Source: Caldifarciminota bacterium | Lineage (GTDB): Bacteria > Hydrothermota > Tepidihabitantia > SM23-42 | DNA length: 6,936 nucleotides | Assembly (NCBI GenBank): GCA_023128195.1 | Contig: JAGMEL010000049.1 | Span: forward strand, 1-6,936 | Direction: 5' to 3' | Shown: one piece after another, positions 1 through 5,411 of the stretch | How the letters are laid out: the number at the start of each line of letters is the position of its first letter | Position numbering within the stretch: the first letter of the stretch is position 1 | The notes under the pieces: generated by a model | The model's input: the letters and a program-made list of their open reading frames with translations, nothing else | Databases searched by the model: none | What the model was told of the DNA's origin: nothing | Position numbers and translations under genes: made by a program

Positions 1-224
1 TAATATTTTATTGTATCTATTTTTATCATTCCAGCTCCAATATTGCCCAGTAAAAGAGCCGCCATTATCTTATCTGGATGATATGTAAAAAGCGCCTCTG
101 CACCCGGATTAATTCCTACACCTCCTGGATTTGAAAAAACGCTAACAGAACGCATGGGTAAAGAACTGAAATTAGCGTCATAAAAGGGATTCACAGATAA
201 CAAACAGATTAGTATTAATATCAT
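1..224 (-). CDS. N-terminal part of an exported, possibly outer-membrane-type protein (truncated by window edge)
   Basis: This reading frame opens with ATG at 224 and stays open for 74 codons to the left edge, so only the N-terminus is seen. It begins MILILICLLSVNPFYDA, a short hydrophobic stretch that fits a signal peptide, followed by a Ser/Pro/Gly-rich part containing MRSVSVFSNPGGVGINPG and then ALFTYHPDKIMAALLLGNIGAG. The NPGGVGINPG pattern followed by alternating hydrophobic strands resembles the start of PorV/UPF0164-like beta-barrel domains, which in some candidate phyla also precede SppA-type proteases; that comparison is from memory. The start is supported by a strong Shine-Dalgarno (AAGGAG, 5-nt spacer) and a good promoter just upstream. 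It is transcribed separately from the GGDEF gene, whose end is 521 bp away. The function is not assigned. Confidence 0.72.
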   Translation of the reverse strand, partial: MILILICLLSVNPFYDANFSSLPMRSVSVFSNPGGVGINPGAEALFTYHPDKIMAALLLGNIGAGMIKIDTIKY

Positions 225-229
225 AGTCT

Positions 230-235
230 CTCCTT
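230..235 (-). promoter_or_regulatory. Shine-Dalgarno site of the left-edge gene
   Basis: Reading the minus strand, AAGGAG lies 5 nt before the ATG at 222-224, inside the longer purine run AGAAGGAGAG. It is the strongest ribosome binding site in the window and decides the start of the truncated left-edge gene. Confidence 0.75.
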
Positions 236-241
236 CTTATT

Positions 242-269
242 ATTATACACAAAGATATTGATAAATCAA
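242..269 (-). promoter_or_regulatory. Sigma70-type promoter of the left-edge gene
   Basis: On the minus strand TTGATT (264-269) is followed after 16 bp by a perfect TATAAT (242-247). Transcription would start near 235, leaving a 5' UTR of only about 11 nt that is almost entirely the Shine-Dalgarno site. The 16-bp spacer is the same as in the GGDEF-gene promoter. The -35 is imperfect by two bases. The call rests on sequence alone, but its placement just before a good ribosome site and ATG supports it. Confidence 0.7.
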
Positions 270-330
270 GGAATTTGCGTTTTTATATTCGCATTTTGTG
301 CAATAATTATCTTTTTTCAGCTCTAACGGG

Positions 331-388
331 GTTTGGTTTTTTTGGTTTGTTTGGTTTATTTAGTTTTTTTAGTTTCTTTAGTTTATTT
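331..388. repeat. Degenerate 9-bp tandem word array
   Basis: The plus strand reads as T-rich words whose GGTTT or AGTTT core recurs at 335, 344, 353, 362, 371 and 380, exactly 9 bp apart. The first three units have GGTTT (minus strand AAACC) and the last three AGTTT (AAACT), so the array has two homogeneous halves. It continues without a break into the 7-bp and 8-bp words of the next repeat. No plausible protein is encoded. It lies about 60 bp upstream of the left-edge gene promoter. Confidence 0.8.
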
Positions 389-389
389 T

Positions 390-491
390 GATTTTGGGTT
401 TTGGCATTGATTTGACATTTGTAATTTGATATTTGACATTATTATCCCTTTTCCCATCTTCCTAACTTCTTAACTTCAAAACTTCCTTTTT
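390..491. repeat. 102-bp mosaic word repeat, copy 1
   Basis: This segment matches 4145-4246 in the same orientation, without gaps, at about 97 of 102 positions; within the last 82 bp only two positions differ. It is itself built from short words. ATTTGAC, ATTTGTA, ATTTGAT, ATTTGAC follow each other at 7-bp steps from 410, and AACTTCTT, AACTTCAA, AACTTCCT at 8-bp steps near 473-490. No open reading frame of interest, terminal inverted repeat or transposase is visible, so it is not an ordinary insertion sequence. It sits downstream of the GGDEF gene; the other copy sits directly at the end of the GH84 gene. Confidence 0.88.
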
Positions 492-510
492 CATCGTGTC
501 TCCGTTTCCC

Positions 511-552
511 CTTGTCCCCTTGTCTCTTGGTTCTTGGAATTTGGCTCTTGTC
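511..552. repeat. 7-bp CTTGTCC-type word array
   Basis: The plus-strand words CTTGTCC, CTTGTCT, CTTGGTT, CTTGGAA, TTTGGCT and CTTGTCC stand at 7-bp steps after one 8-bp step, with their cores at 511, 519, 526, 533, 540 and 547. The fixed part is YTTG and the other three positions vary. It is related in unit and period to the array between sppA and the lipoprotein gene. Confidence 0.72.
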
Positions 553-593
553 CCGATTTATCATATTAATTCTTTATATAAGAAAATCGAGGA

Positions 594-608
594 TCCCGCA
601 GAGCGGGA
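594..608. terminator. Short GC hairpin, possible weak terminator of the GGDEF gene
   Basis: TCCCGC and GCGGGA form a perfect 6-bp stem with a 3-nt AGA loop. It lies about 140 bp after the GGDEF stop codon. Read on the minus strand the stem is followed by TCCTCGATTTTCTT, which is only moderately T-rich, so intrinsic termination would be weak. It may equally be one more element of the repeat mosaic. Confidence 0.35.
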
Positions 609-685
609 GAACTTGTCCTGCGTGTCTTCAATTCTTGCCATAATAGCCTTCTTCTGCCTTCTTATACTATCTCCTGCCTTATAAC

Positions 686-749
686 AAATGTGTCTTCAGA
701 GAATCGTGACTCCAGCCGAAGGCGTGTCTTCAATGAAATGTGTCTTCAG
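686..749. repeat. 14-bp direct repeats around the end of the GGDEF gene
   Basis: The sequence AAATGTGTCTTCAG occurs exactly at 686-699 and again at 736-749. A third, shorter copy, CGTGTCTTCAAT, lies at 723-734 and is repeated exactly at 621-632. The copy at 736-749 contains the TGA stop of the GGDEF gene (746-748), so the terminator codon itself lies in repeat DNA. Confidence 0.75.
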
Positions 750-3700
750 GTTCTCCGTGTCTCCTTGTCTCCCAGTCCTTGTATCATCTTCTCAATCCAC
801 CCTTTAGCACCAAGTTTCTTAAATATTTTCATTGCCTTAGCAAAAGATTTTTTTGCCTCAGCTTTATCCCCAGATTCTTTAAACATCAGACCCTGATAAT
901 AATAAACCTGAGCAAGATTCAGCTTTTTTCTTAACTTCTCAAAGATTGATATTGATTCTTTAAAAAAAGATTTTGCCTTTTCCCACTTTTTCTGTTTTGT
1001 ATAAAGACAACCAGAAAGACAAAGTGTCTTAGCTTTTATATCTTTTGAACTAAATTTATCTAAAATAGATGAAATTTGTTTTAGTTTCTTTTTTGCCTCA
1101 ACCAGATTATTATTCTCCAAATAGAGTAGAGTGATACTGAGACAAACATTGGCTATAAACGGCTTTGATTTAATTTTCCGGGCAATCGAATGGGCCCTTC
1201 TATAATACTTCTTTGCACTTGAAAAATCCTTTGTCTCAAGAAATATATCACCAATACTAATAAGGCTTTGTCCCTCACCTTTTCGGTCACCAATCTCTTC
1301 TCTTATTTTTAAGGAACGTTGGTAAAACTCCAATGCCTTTTGATATCCACTGATATACTGATAAATAGAGCCAATATTGTTAAGATTTTGTGCCTCACGA
1401 TTGCGGTCACCAATCTTCTCTGTTATTTTTAATGAACGTCCGTAAAACCCCAATGCCTTAGAATGTTCACCAAGATCGTTATAAATTGCGCCGATGTTGT
1501 TGAGGCTTTTAGCCACGCCATTGCGGTTGCCAATCTCTTCGTCTATTTTCAATGAGTTCTGGAAAAACTCTAATGCCTTAGAATATTCACCAAAATCCCA
1601 GTGAATAATGCCAATGTTGTTGAGACTTCTCGACTCCCCCTTACGGTCGTCAATCTCTTTTGTTATCTTTAATGAACGTTTGTAAAACCCTAATGCCTTA
1701 GAATATTCACCAAGGTCATCATAAATTACGCCGATGTTGTTGAGACTTTTCTCCGCACTTCTGCGGTTGCCAATCTCTTTTGTTATCTTTAATGAACGTT
1801 TGTAAAATTCCAATGCCTTAGAATATTCACCAAGATACCAGTGAAAATTACCTATGCTATTAAGGGTTTTTGCCTCACCCTCAGAATCATTCATCTTTTG
1901 GTAGATATCCAGTGCCAAATTAGCCTTCTTCAAAATATCTTTATATTGCCCTGACTCTCCATAAATACTACAAATTTTAATAAGACAGTCAGCCTCAAAC
2001 TTTTTGTTTGCTATCTCTTTCGCCTTCCTAAGCGCCTTTTCTAAATCCGCAACCGCCTCTTCATTCTCACCAATTAAATGTAACACATTCGATCGATTCC
2101 TTAAATATTCAATTTCTTTTATCTCTTTCTCATTAACCTTACTCTCAGGTAAAGATTCAATCACCCAGGTATAAAATCTTATCGCATCCTGGTTTGCATA
2201 AGCATCTTTTGCTCTATTTGCAGCTATCATACTGTACTCTAAGGTTTTCTCTTTATCCCCACTTAAATAAAAATGATGCGATAACTCCTCAACCACCTCT
2301 TCAATACGGTCTTTATGAAAACTCAATAACTTTTCACCAACTACCTGATGATAACGCCTCAACTTAATTTTGTTTATCCGTTGATAGAGTATCCCTCTAA
2401 TTATATCCTCAGAAAAACAATATTGTTCTCCTTTACTTTCTTTTAATAATTTCATTCCTAATATCTCATCCATTAAATCAAAAAGATGACCCTCATTCAT
2501 TCTGGTTATATCCCGCAAAAAAGCAAAATCAAACTCTCTGCCTACGACTGCTGCATATTCTAATAAATCACATGCCTCTTTATTCATCATACCCAATTTT
2601 CTGTCCACAACACCCTCTACTGAATAAGGAATCACAACTTTCTTACCTTTATCAAATACATATTTATCTTCTTCCCAGATAAATGCACCATTCGTGTCTA
2701 AGGATTTCATTAACTCTTCGATAAAAAAGGGATTACCACCAGTCTCCTTGAATATATACTCAGTAAGTTCAGATGACGGAATACCATCTATCATCAATGA
2801 TAACATACGCGCAACATCTGCCGTTTTCAGGGGTTCAATATCTGTTTTTTTATATAGACCCTCACGCGCCATCAATTGCAATACATTTTGAAAAGAACTA
2901 TGCTTTGCTTCCTCAACACGGTAGACAAAAAAGAAAAAAATGGGATTCTTCTTTAAAGTTCTTACCAGATAGTGAAAAAGCTCCAAAGAACTGTGGTCTG
3001 CCCAATGAATATTATCCAAACATACAAACAGAGGTGCTTTTGAAGCCTGCAATGCCAAAAACCTCCTCACCCCCTCGAAAAGCCGAAACTTATCAACCAT
3101 ATAAATATGCTCATCTATTTTCGATTTGCCGGATAACTCGGGTACTATCTTTACAAGCTCAATCTGATATGCCTCAGGGATTTGATTGAAACTTTTCCTG
3201 TCTATGTTATTAATCACACAACGAATAATCTCCCTGAATGGATAATAGGGGATTGCTTTTGTCGTGGCTGATAAATTGCTATTCAAAAATTGAATATCTT
3301 GAAAATCAGGATCCTTTACAATTTCCTGTATTAATCGCGTCTTACCTACACCAACCTCGCCACTAATACATACTGCACCACCACAACCATCAAATATTGG
3401 TTGAATAAATCCCTTAATTCTAATTAGCTCTTCATCCCGACCGATCATCTCCTGTGTCGGGATATTTAACCCCATCTTCTCTTTTTCAAAAACACCTACA
3501 CGGTCCCTACCATGCCTCTTAGCACTATACAGATTCCTATCCGCAATCTCAAAAAGCCCGGTCCAATCCCGAGCATTCTCAGGACATGAAGCAATACCAA
3601 TACTCATGGTTAATCTCAGCTGGGCAAACTCTTTGATCCGACACCGTTCTACAAAACGACGGGAAATCATTTTTGCCTGCTCATAATTGGCATTGGGCAG

Positions 3701-3979
3701 AATACACACAAACTCATCACCACCATAACGAAATACTGTATCATCTGCTCTTAATAAGCTATTAAGAAATATACCAAATTCTCTAAGCACGACATCACCA
3801 CGCCGGTGTCCATAGGTATCATTCACATTCTTGAAATGATCTAAATCTATTAAAACCATTGATAAAGGTGTATCCCTTTCCTGAATCTCTTCAATCTTCC
3901 GGGGTGCCTCTATGTAAAGATAACGCCGATTATAAAGGCCGGTTAAATCATCAAGATATTCTTTTCCTATTTTATTCAT
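746..3979 (-). CDS. GGDEF diguanylate cyclase fused to AAA_16-type ATPase and TPR array
   Basis: The 1077-residue protein has three parts. Residues 9-165 are a GGDEF domain beginning LDDLTGLYNRRYL, with the substrate motif around IDLDHFKNVND (44-54), an intact GGDEF active site (86-90) and an RxxD inhibitory site (R77-D80) at the canonical five-residue spacing, so c-di-GMP synthesis with product inhibition is expected. Residues about 180-480 are an AAA_16/STAND-like ATPase with Walker A GEVGVGKT (207-214), Walker B-like VCLDNIHWAD (319-328) and the ETGGNPFFIEEL signature (412-423), followed by a winged-helix-like segment. From about 560 the rest is helical TPR, including five highly alike 40-residue units at 701-900. 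There is no signal peptide or membrane segment, so it should be cytosolic. An in-frame TAA 10-12 nt before the ATG excludes a longer start. The order (cyclase, AAA_16, TPR) matches the class III adenylate cyclase/ATPase/TPR family, with GGDEF in place of the cyclase. The input signal is unknown. The C-terminal GDKETRRT is encoded by repeat words. Confidence 0.96.
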   Translation of the reverse strand: MNKIGKEYLDDLTGLYNRRYLYIEAPRKIEEIQERDTPLSMVLIDLDHFKNVNDTYGHRRGDVVLREFGIFLNSLLRADDTVFRYGGDEFVCILPNANYEQAKMISRRFVERCRIKEFAQLRLTMSIGIASCPENARDWTGLFEIADRNLYSAKRHGRDRVGVFEKEKMGLNIPTQEMIGRDEELIRIKGFIQPIFDGCGGAVCISGEVGVGKTRLIQEIVKDPDFQDIQFLNSNLSATTKAIPYYPFREIIRCVINNIDRKSFNQIPEAYQIELVKIVPELSGKSKIDEHIYMVDKFRLFEGVRRFLALQASKAPLFVCLDNIHWADHSSLELFHYLVRTLKKNPIFFFFVYRVEEAKHSSFQNVLQLMAREGLYKKTDIEPLKTADVARMLSLMIDGIPSSELTEYIFKETGGNPFFIEELMKSLDTNGAFIWEEDKYVFDKGKKVVIPYSVEGVVDRKLGMMNKEACDLLEYAAVVGREFDFAFLRDITRMNEGHLFDLMDEILGMKLLKESKGEQYCFSEDIIRGILYQRINKIKLRRYHQVVGEKLLSFHKDRIEEVVEELSHHFYLSGDKEKTLEYSMIAANRAKDAYANQDAIRFYTWVIESLPESKVNEKEIKEIEYLRNRSNVLHLIGENEEAVADLEKALRKAKEIANKKFEADCLIKICSIYGESGQYKDILKKANLALDIYQKMNDSEGEAKTLNSIGNFHWYLGEYSKALEFYKRSLKITKEIGNRRSAEKSLNNIGVIYDDLGEYSKALGFYKRSLKITKEIDDRKGESRSLNNIGIIHWDFGEYSKALEFFQNSLKIDEEIGNRNGVAKSLNNIGAIYNDLGEHSKALGFYGRSLKITEKIGDRNREAQNLNNIGSIYQYISGYQKALEFYQRSLKIREEIGDRKGEGQSLISIGDIFLETKDFSSAKKYYRRAHSIARKIKSKPFIANVCLSITLLYLENNNLVEAKKKLKQISSILDKFSSKDIKAKTLCLSGCLYTKQKKWEKAKSFFKESISIFEKLRKKLNLAQVYYYQGLMFKESGDKAEAKKSFAKAMKIFKKLGAKGWIEKMIQGLGDKETRRT
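1280..1879 (-). repeat. Five 120-bp tandem units encoding near-identical TPRs
   Basis: Within the GGDEF gene, residues 701-900 are five units of exactly 40 residues. The NIG or SIG motif falls at 708-710 and recurs every 40 residues through 908-910, and GEYSKALEFYKRSLKI recurs with few changes. DNA conservation is high: 1651-1714 and 1771-1834 differ at only three of 64 positions. Conservation at codon level, including silent sites, points to recent unit duplication or gene conversion. TPR arrays of this 40-residue kind usually bind protein or peptide partners. Confidence 0.9.
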
Positions 3980-3987
3980 CTGAAAAT

Positions 3988-4015
3988 ATTATATACGCTA
4001 CGCTTATTTTGTCAA
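3988..4015 (-). promoter_or_regulatory. Perfect consensus sigma70 promoter of the GGDEF gene
   Basis: On the minus strand TTGACA (4010-4015) and TATAAT (3988-3993) are separated by 16 bp and both hexamers match the bacterial consensus exactly. Only 8 bp separate the -10 from the ATG at 3977-3979, so transcription should start about 2-5 nt before, or at, the start codon. No Shine-Dalgarno sequence fits in that space. The gene is thus predicted to be transcribed on its own as a leaderless or nearly leaderless mRNA. Confidence 0.82.
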
Positions 4016-4046
4016 TCACTACAAAAAGATGGTGGTGGGCGTAGGT

Positions 4047-4080
4047 ATGCCCAGCCCTATTGATAAAAAGGGCTGGGTGT
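4047..4080. terminator. GC-rich hairpin between GH84 gene and GGDEF promoter
   Basis: CCCAGCCCT (4050-4058) pairs perfectly with AGGGCTGGG (4069-4077) around a 10-nt loop. On the plus strand three more pairs, two of them G-U, extend the stem. It lies about 170 bp after the GH84 stop and 35 bp before the -35 of the GGDEF promoter, a sensible place for terminating the cdaA-sppA operon. On the minus strand a CTTTTT run comes only about 20 nt after the stem, so it is not a classic intrinsic terminator. TGGGC (4036-4040) could pair with GCCCA (4049-4053) as an alternative fold. Confidence 0.45.
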
Positions 4081-4144
4081 AGATACGGGAATGATTTATG
4101 AAACGGTGAATGGGAGAAACGGCGAAACATTGATTTATAATTTA

Positions 4145-4246
4145 GATTTTGGATTTTGTCATTCATTTGACATTTGTAATTTGATATTTGACATTATTAT
4201 TCCTTTTCCCATCTTCCCAACTTCTTAACTTCAAAACTTCCTTTTT
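4145..4246. repeat. 102-bp mosaic word repeat, copy 2
   Basis: This is the second copy of the element at 390-491, same orientation, about 95% identical. It contains the same 7-bp ATTTGAC-type words (from 4165) and 8-bp AACTTCTT-type words. Its right end overlaps the stop codon of the GH84 gene (4245-4247), so the element forms the immediate 3' flank of that gene. To its left, words such as GAAACGG recur (4098-4125) and merge into non-repeated sequence. Confidence 0.88.
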
Positions 4247-5105
4247 ATCCTGTCCACTTGTCTCCCAGTCTCCTTGTCATCTTCTCAATCCATGCTTTTC
4301 TTGGAACATACTTATATGGTTCTTTGAAAAACTTTGCAGCAGTATATATTAATGGTTTTGATTTTTCATATTGATTCATTGGATTGATAAGAATACCACT
4401 CACTTTTTTAACAATTTTCGGGTCACGGTAGCGATAAGGGAATTTCCAGATTTTCCCGGGGAGATAATCATTGGCAAAGATATTGTCCCATATAAGAGGC
4501 GGTCTTTTAATAATCTTTGTGATTTTATCAATATCCTTCTCAGTTAATCTTCTTGATACAACCCGTTTACCAGTCCATAAAATCTGAATATTCTTATCGA
4601 GTTTCGCACTGATTTCTATAATGTAATCTGTTTTATTAAAGCCACGGTATTGTGTAGGGCAGAAGAATAAATTTGGCTTGGCAATTTTACTGATTAAGAA
4701 TTTATAAAATTTATTTACCGTCTCAATTTGTGTTTGAGCAGTTTCTTTGGTTAATGGCACTTTGATATCATCATAAAACAGACTAAAATCTGTTATGCCA
4801 ATATTAATCATTGTGTCAATCTTTTTGATTATCTTTTCAGTATCAGGTTTTGACATAGGGGAGAGGGCAAAGTTGAATTGTATTGAATGCTTTTTACTAA
4901 ACTCACACAGTTTTTCAAACTCTTTTAATTTATGTGCAGGATACGGTTTTTGCCATTCTTTTCTGTGATATGGATCAGCTTTTGGACCGTAAACATACGT
5001 ATTCAATCCAATGTCAGATAAGAAAGCGATTAGATCAAGGCGCTGTTTAAATGTATAAGGTTTTCGGTAAAAACCTTCAACAACACCAAAGAATTTATTT
5101 CGCAA
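4245..5105 (-). CDS. GH84-type beta-N-acetylglucosaminidase (O-GlcNAcase-like catalytic domain)
   Basis: The 286-residue protein carries the landmarks of family GH84, retaining hexosaminidases using substrate-assisted catalysis. They are GVVEGFY (7-13), YVYGPKADPYHR (37-48; K42 matches the substrate-binding lysine of human O-GlcNAcase), the catalytic Asp pair in LFYDDI (D112, D113), CPTQY (149-153, catalytic-site tyrosine), LWTGKRVVS (176-184) and WDNIFANDY (206-214, with N208 and D213 contacting GlcNAc). It is a minimal catalytic domain with no carbohydrate-binding module. No signal peptide is visible, so it should be cytosolic unless a start was lost. An in-frame TAA two codons upstream forces the TTG start at 5105, which overlaps the lipoprotein gene by 11 bp and suggests translational coupling. 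Substrate could be cell-wall-derived or imported GlcNAc conjugates, or a glycosylated protein. The last 15 residues, from WIEKM on, resemble the tail of the unrelated GGDEF protein and are partly repeat-encoded. Confidence 0.9.
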   Translation of the reverse strand: MRNKFFGVVEGFYRKPYTFKQRLDLIAFLSDIGLNTYVYGPKADPYHRKEWQKPYPAHKLKEFEKLCEFSKKHSIQFNFALSPMSKPDTEKIIKKIDTMINIGITDFSLFYDDIKVPLTKETAQTQIETVNKFYKFLISKIAKPNLFFCPTQYRGFNKTDYIIEISAKLDKNIQILWTGKRVVSRRLTEKDIDKITKIIKRPPLIWDNIFANDYLPGKIWKFPYRYRDPKIVKKVSGILINPMNQYEKSKPLIYTAAKFFKEPYKYVPRKAWIEKMTRRLGDKWTG

Positions 5106-5358
5106 TTTTTAAATCTTTAAAAAGCTTTATCCATTCCTCTGGATTATCAGATAATTTGGATAATTCTTCTTCTAAATCGATATTATGTTTCTGTTGCAAT
5201 ATTTTAATTGAATCACTTAATCCCTGTTCTTCGCTAATTCTGCTTCTTAACTCTTTTTCAGCCTCTATGTATTCAATCAGTTTTGGATTATAATCACTTT
5301 TCGTGCAAGTAATTACTACTACCAAAACAAATAAAATTATCGGTATTTTAATTTTCAA
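5095..5358 (-). CDS. Small putative lipoprotein, function unknown
   Basis: The 87-residue product begins with K2, K4 and a hydrophobic run (I5 to I16) ending in VITC. Cys18 could be the lipidated residue, although Thr before it is not the usual Gly, Ala or Ser. The remaining 70 residues are charged and probably helical, with an acidic EEELSKLSDNPEEWIKLF part near the end. No known family is recognised. The start is TTG at 5358; an in-frame TAA at 5398-5400 and the lack of any other start or later methionine leave no better choice. The Shine-Dalgarno is weak because the upstream 53 bp are a 7-bp word array. The gene lies between sppA and the GH84 gene and overlaps the latter by 11 bp, so it is probably part of the same transcript. 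Confidence 0.75.
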   Translation of the reverse strand: MKIKIPIILFVLVVVITCTKSDYNPKLIEYIEAEKELRSRISEEQGLSDSIKILQQKHNIDLEEELSKLSDNPEEWIKLFKDLKIAK

Positions 5359-5362
5359 TTTG

Positions 5363-5404
5363 TTTCTTGTCTCTTGCTTCTTGTCCCTTGTGGTTTGTTA
5401 CTTG
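5363..5404. repeat. 7-bp word array filling the sppA-lipoprotein gap
   Basis: The core CTTG (once TTTG) recurs at 5366, 5373, 5380, 5387, 5394 and 5401, exactly 7 bp apart; on the minus strand the unit reads CAAGNNA with variable bases. The array occupies nearly all of the 53 bp between the sppA stop (5412) and the TTG start of the lipoprotein (5358), and therefore supplies that gene's translation initiation region. Confidence 0.82.
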
Positions 5405-5411
5405 TCATTCT

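Larger units (their letters stand above)
492..745. other. Gene-free, low-complexity intergenic stretch downstream of the GGDEF gene
   Basis: No credible gene is seen. The sequence is a patchwork of short recurring words. CTTG or TTTG recurs at 511, 519, 526, 533, 540 and 547, a 7-bp array of the same type as the one at 5363-5404. TGTCTTCA occurs at 623, 691, 725 and 741. A small perfect hairpin lies at 594-608. Together with the repeats at 331-491 this explains almost the whole space between the GGDEF gene and the promoter of the left-edge gene. Confidence 0.7.

Noticed and set aside
331..491. Insertion sequence or MITE
   Set aside because: No terminal inverted repeats, target duplications or transposase fragment could be seen; the word structure fits a tandem-derived repeat better.
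496..896. Two short overlapping plus-strand frames (496-684 and 690-896)
   Set aside because: They consist of low-complexity word repeats and of the antisense of the GGDEF gene end; no family resemblance, ribosome site or promoter.
1280..1879. CRISPR-like regular repetition
   Set aside because: The 120-bp period is in frame and encodes canonical TPRs; there are no unique spacers between identical short repeats.
2773..3189. 138-codon plus-strand frame
   Set aside because: It is antisense to the ATPase domain of the GGDEF protein, which is strongly supported by motifs; the product has no recognisable features.
746..3979. Anti-phage STAND (Avs-like) defence gene
   Set aside because: The ATPase and TPR layout is compatible, but no defence neighbour is visible and the better match is the signalling cyclase/AAA_16/TPR family, so it is left as a speculation only.
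3972..4166. 64-codon minus-strand frame overlapping the GGDEF start
   Set aside because: It crosses the repeat, the hairpin and the consensus promoter and has no protein-like composition or ribosome site.
5051..5293. 80-codon plus-strand frame
   Set aside because: It is antisense to the lipoprotein and GH84 starts, whose own coding evidence is better.
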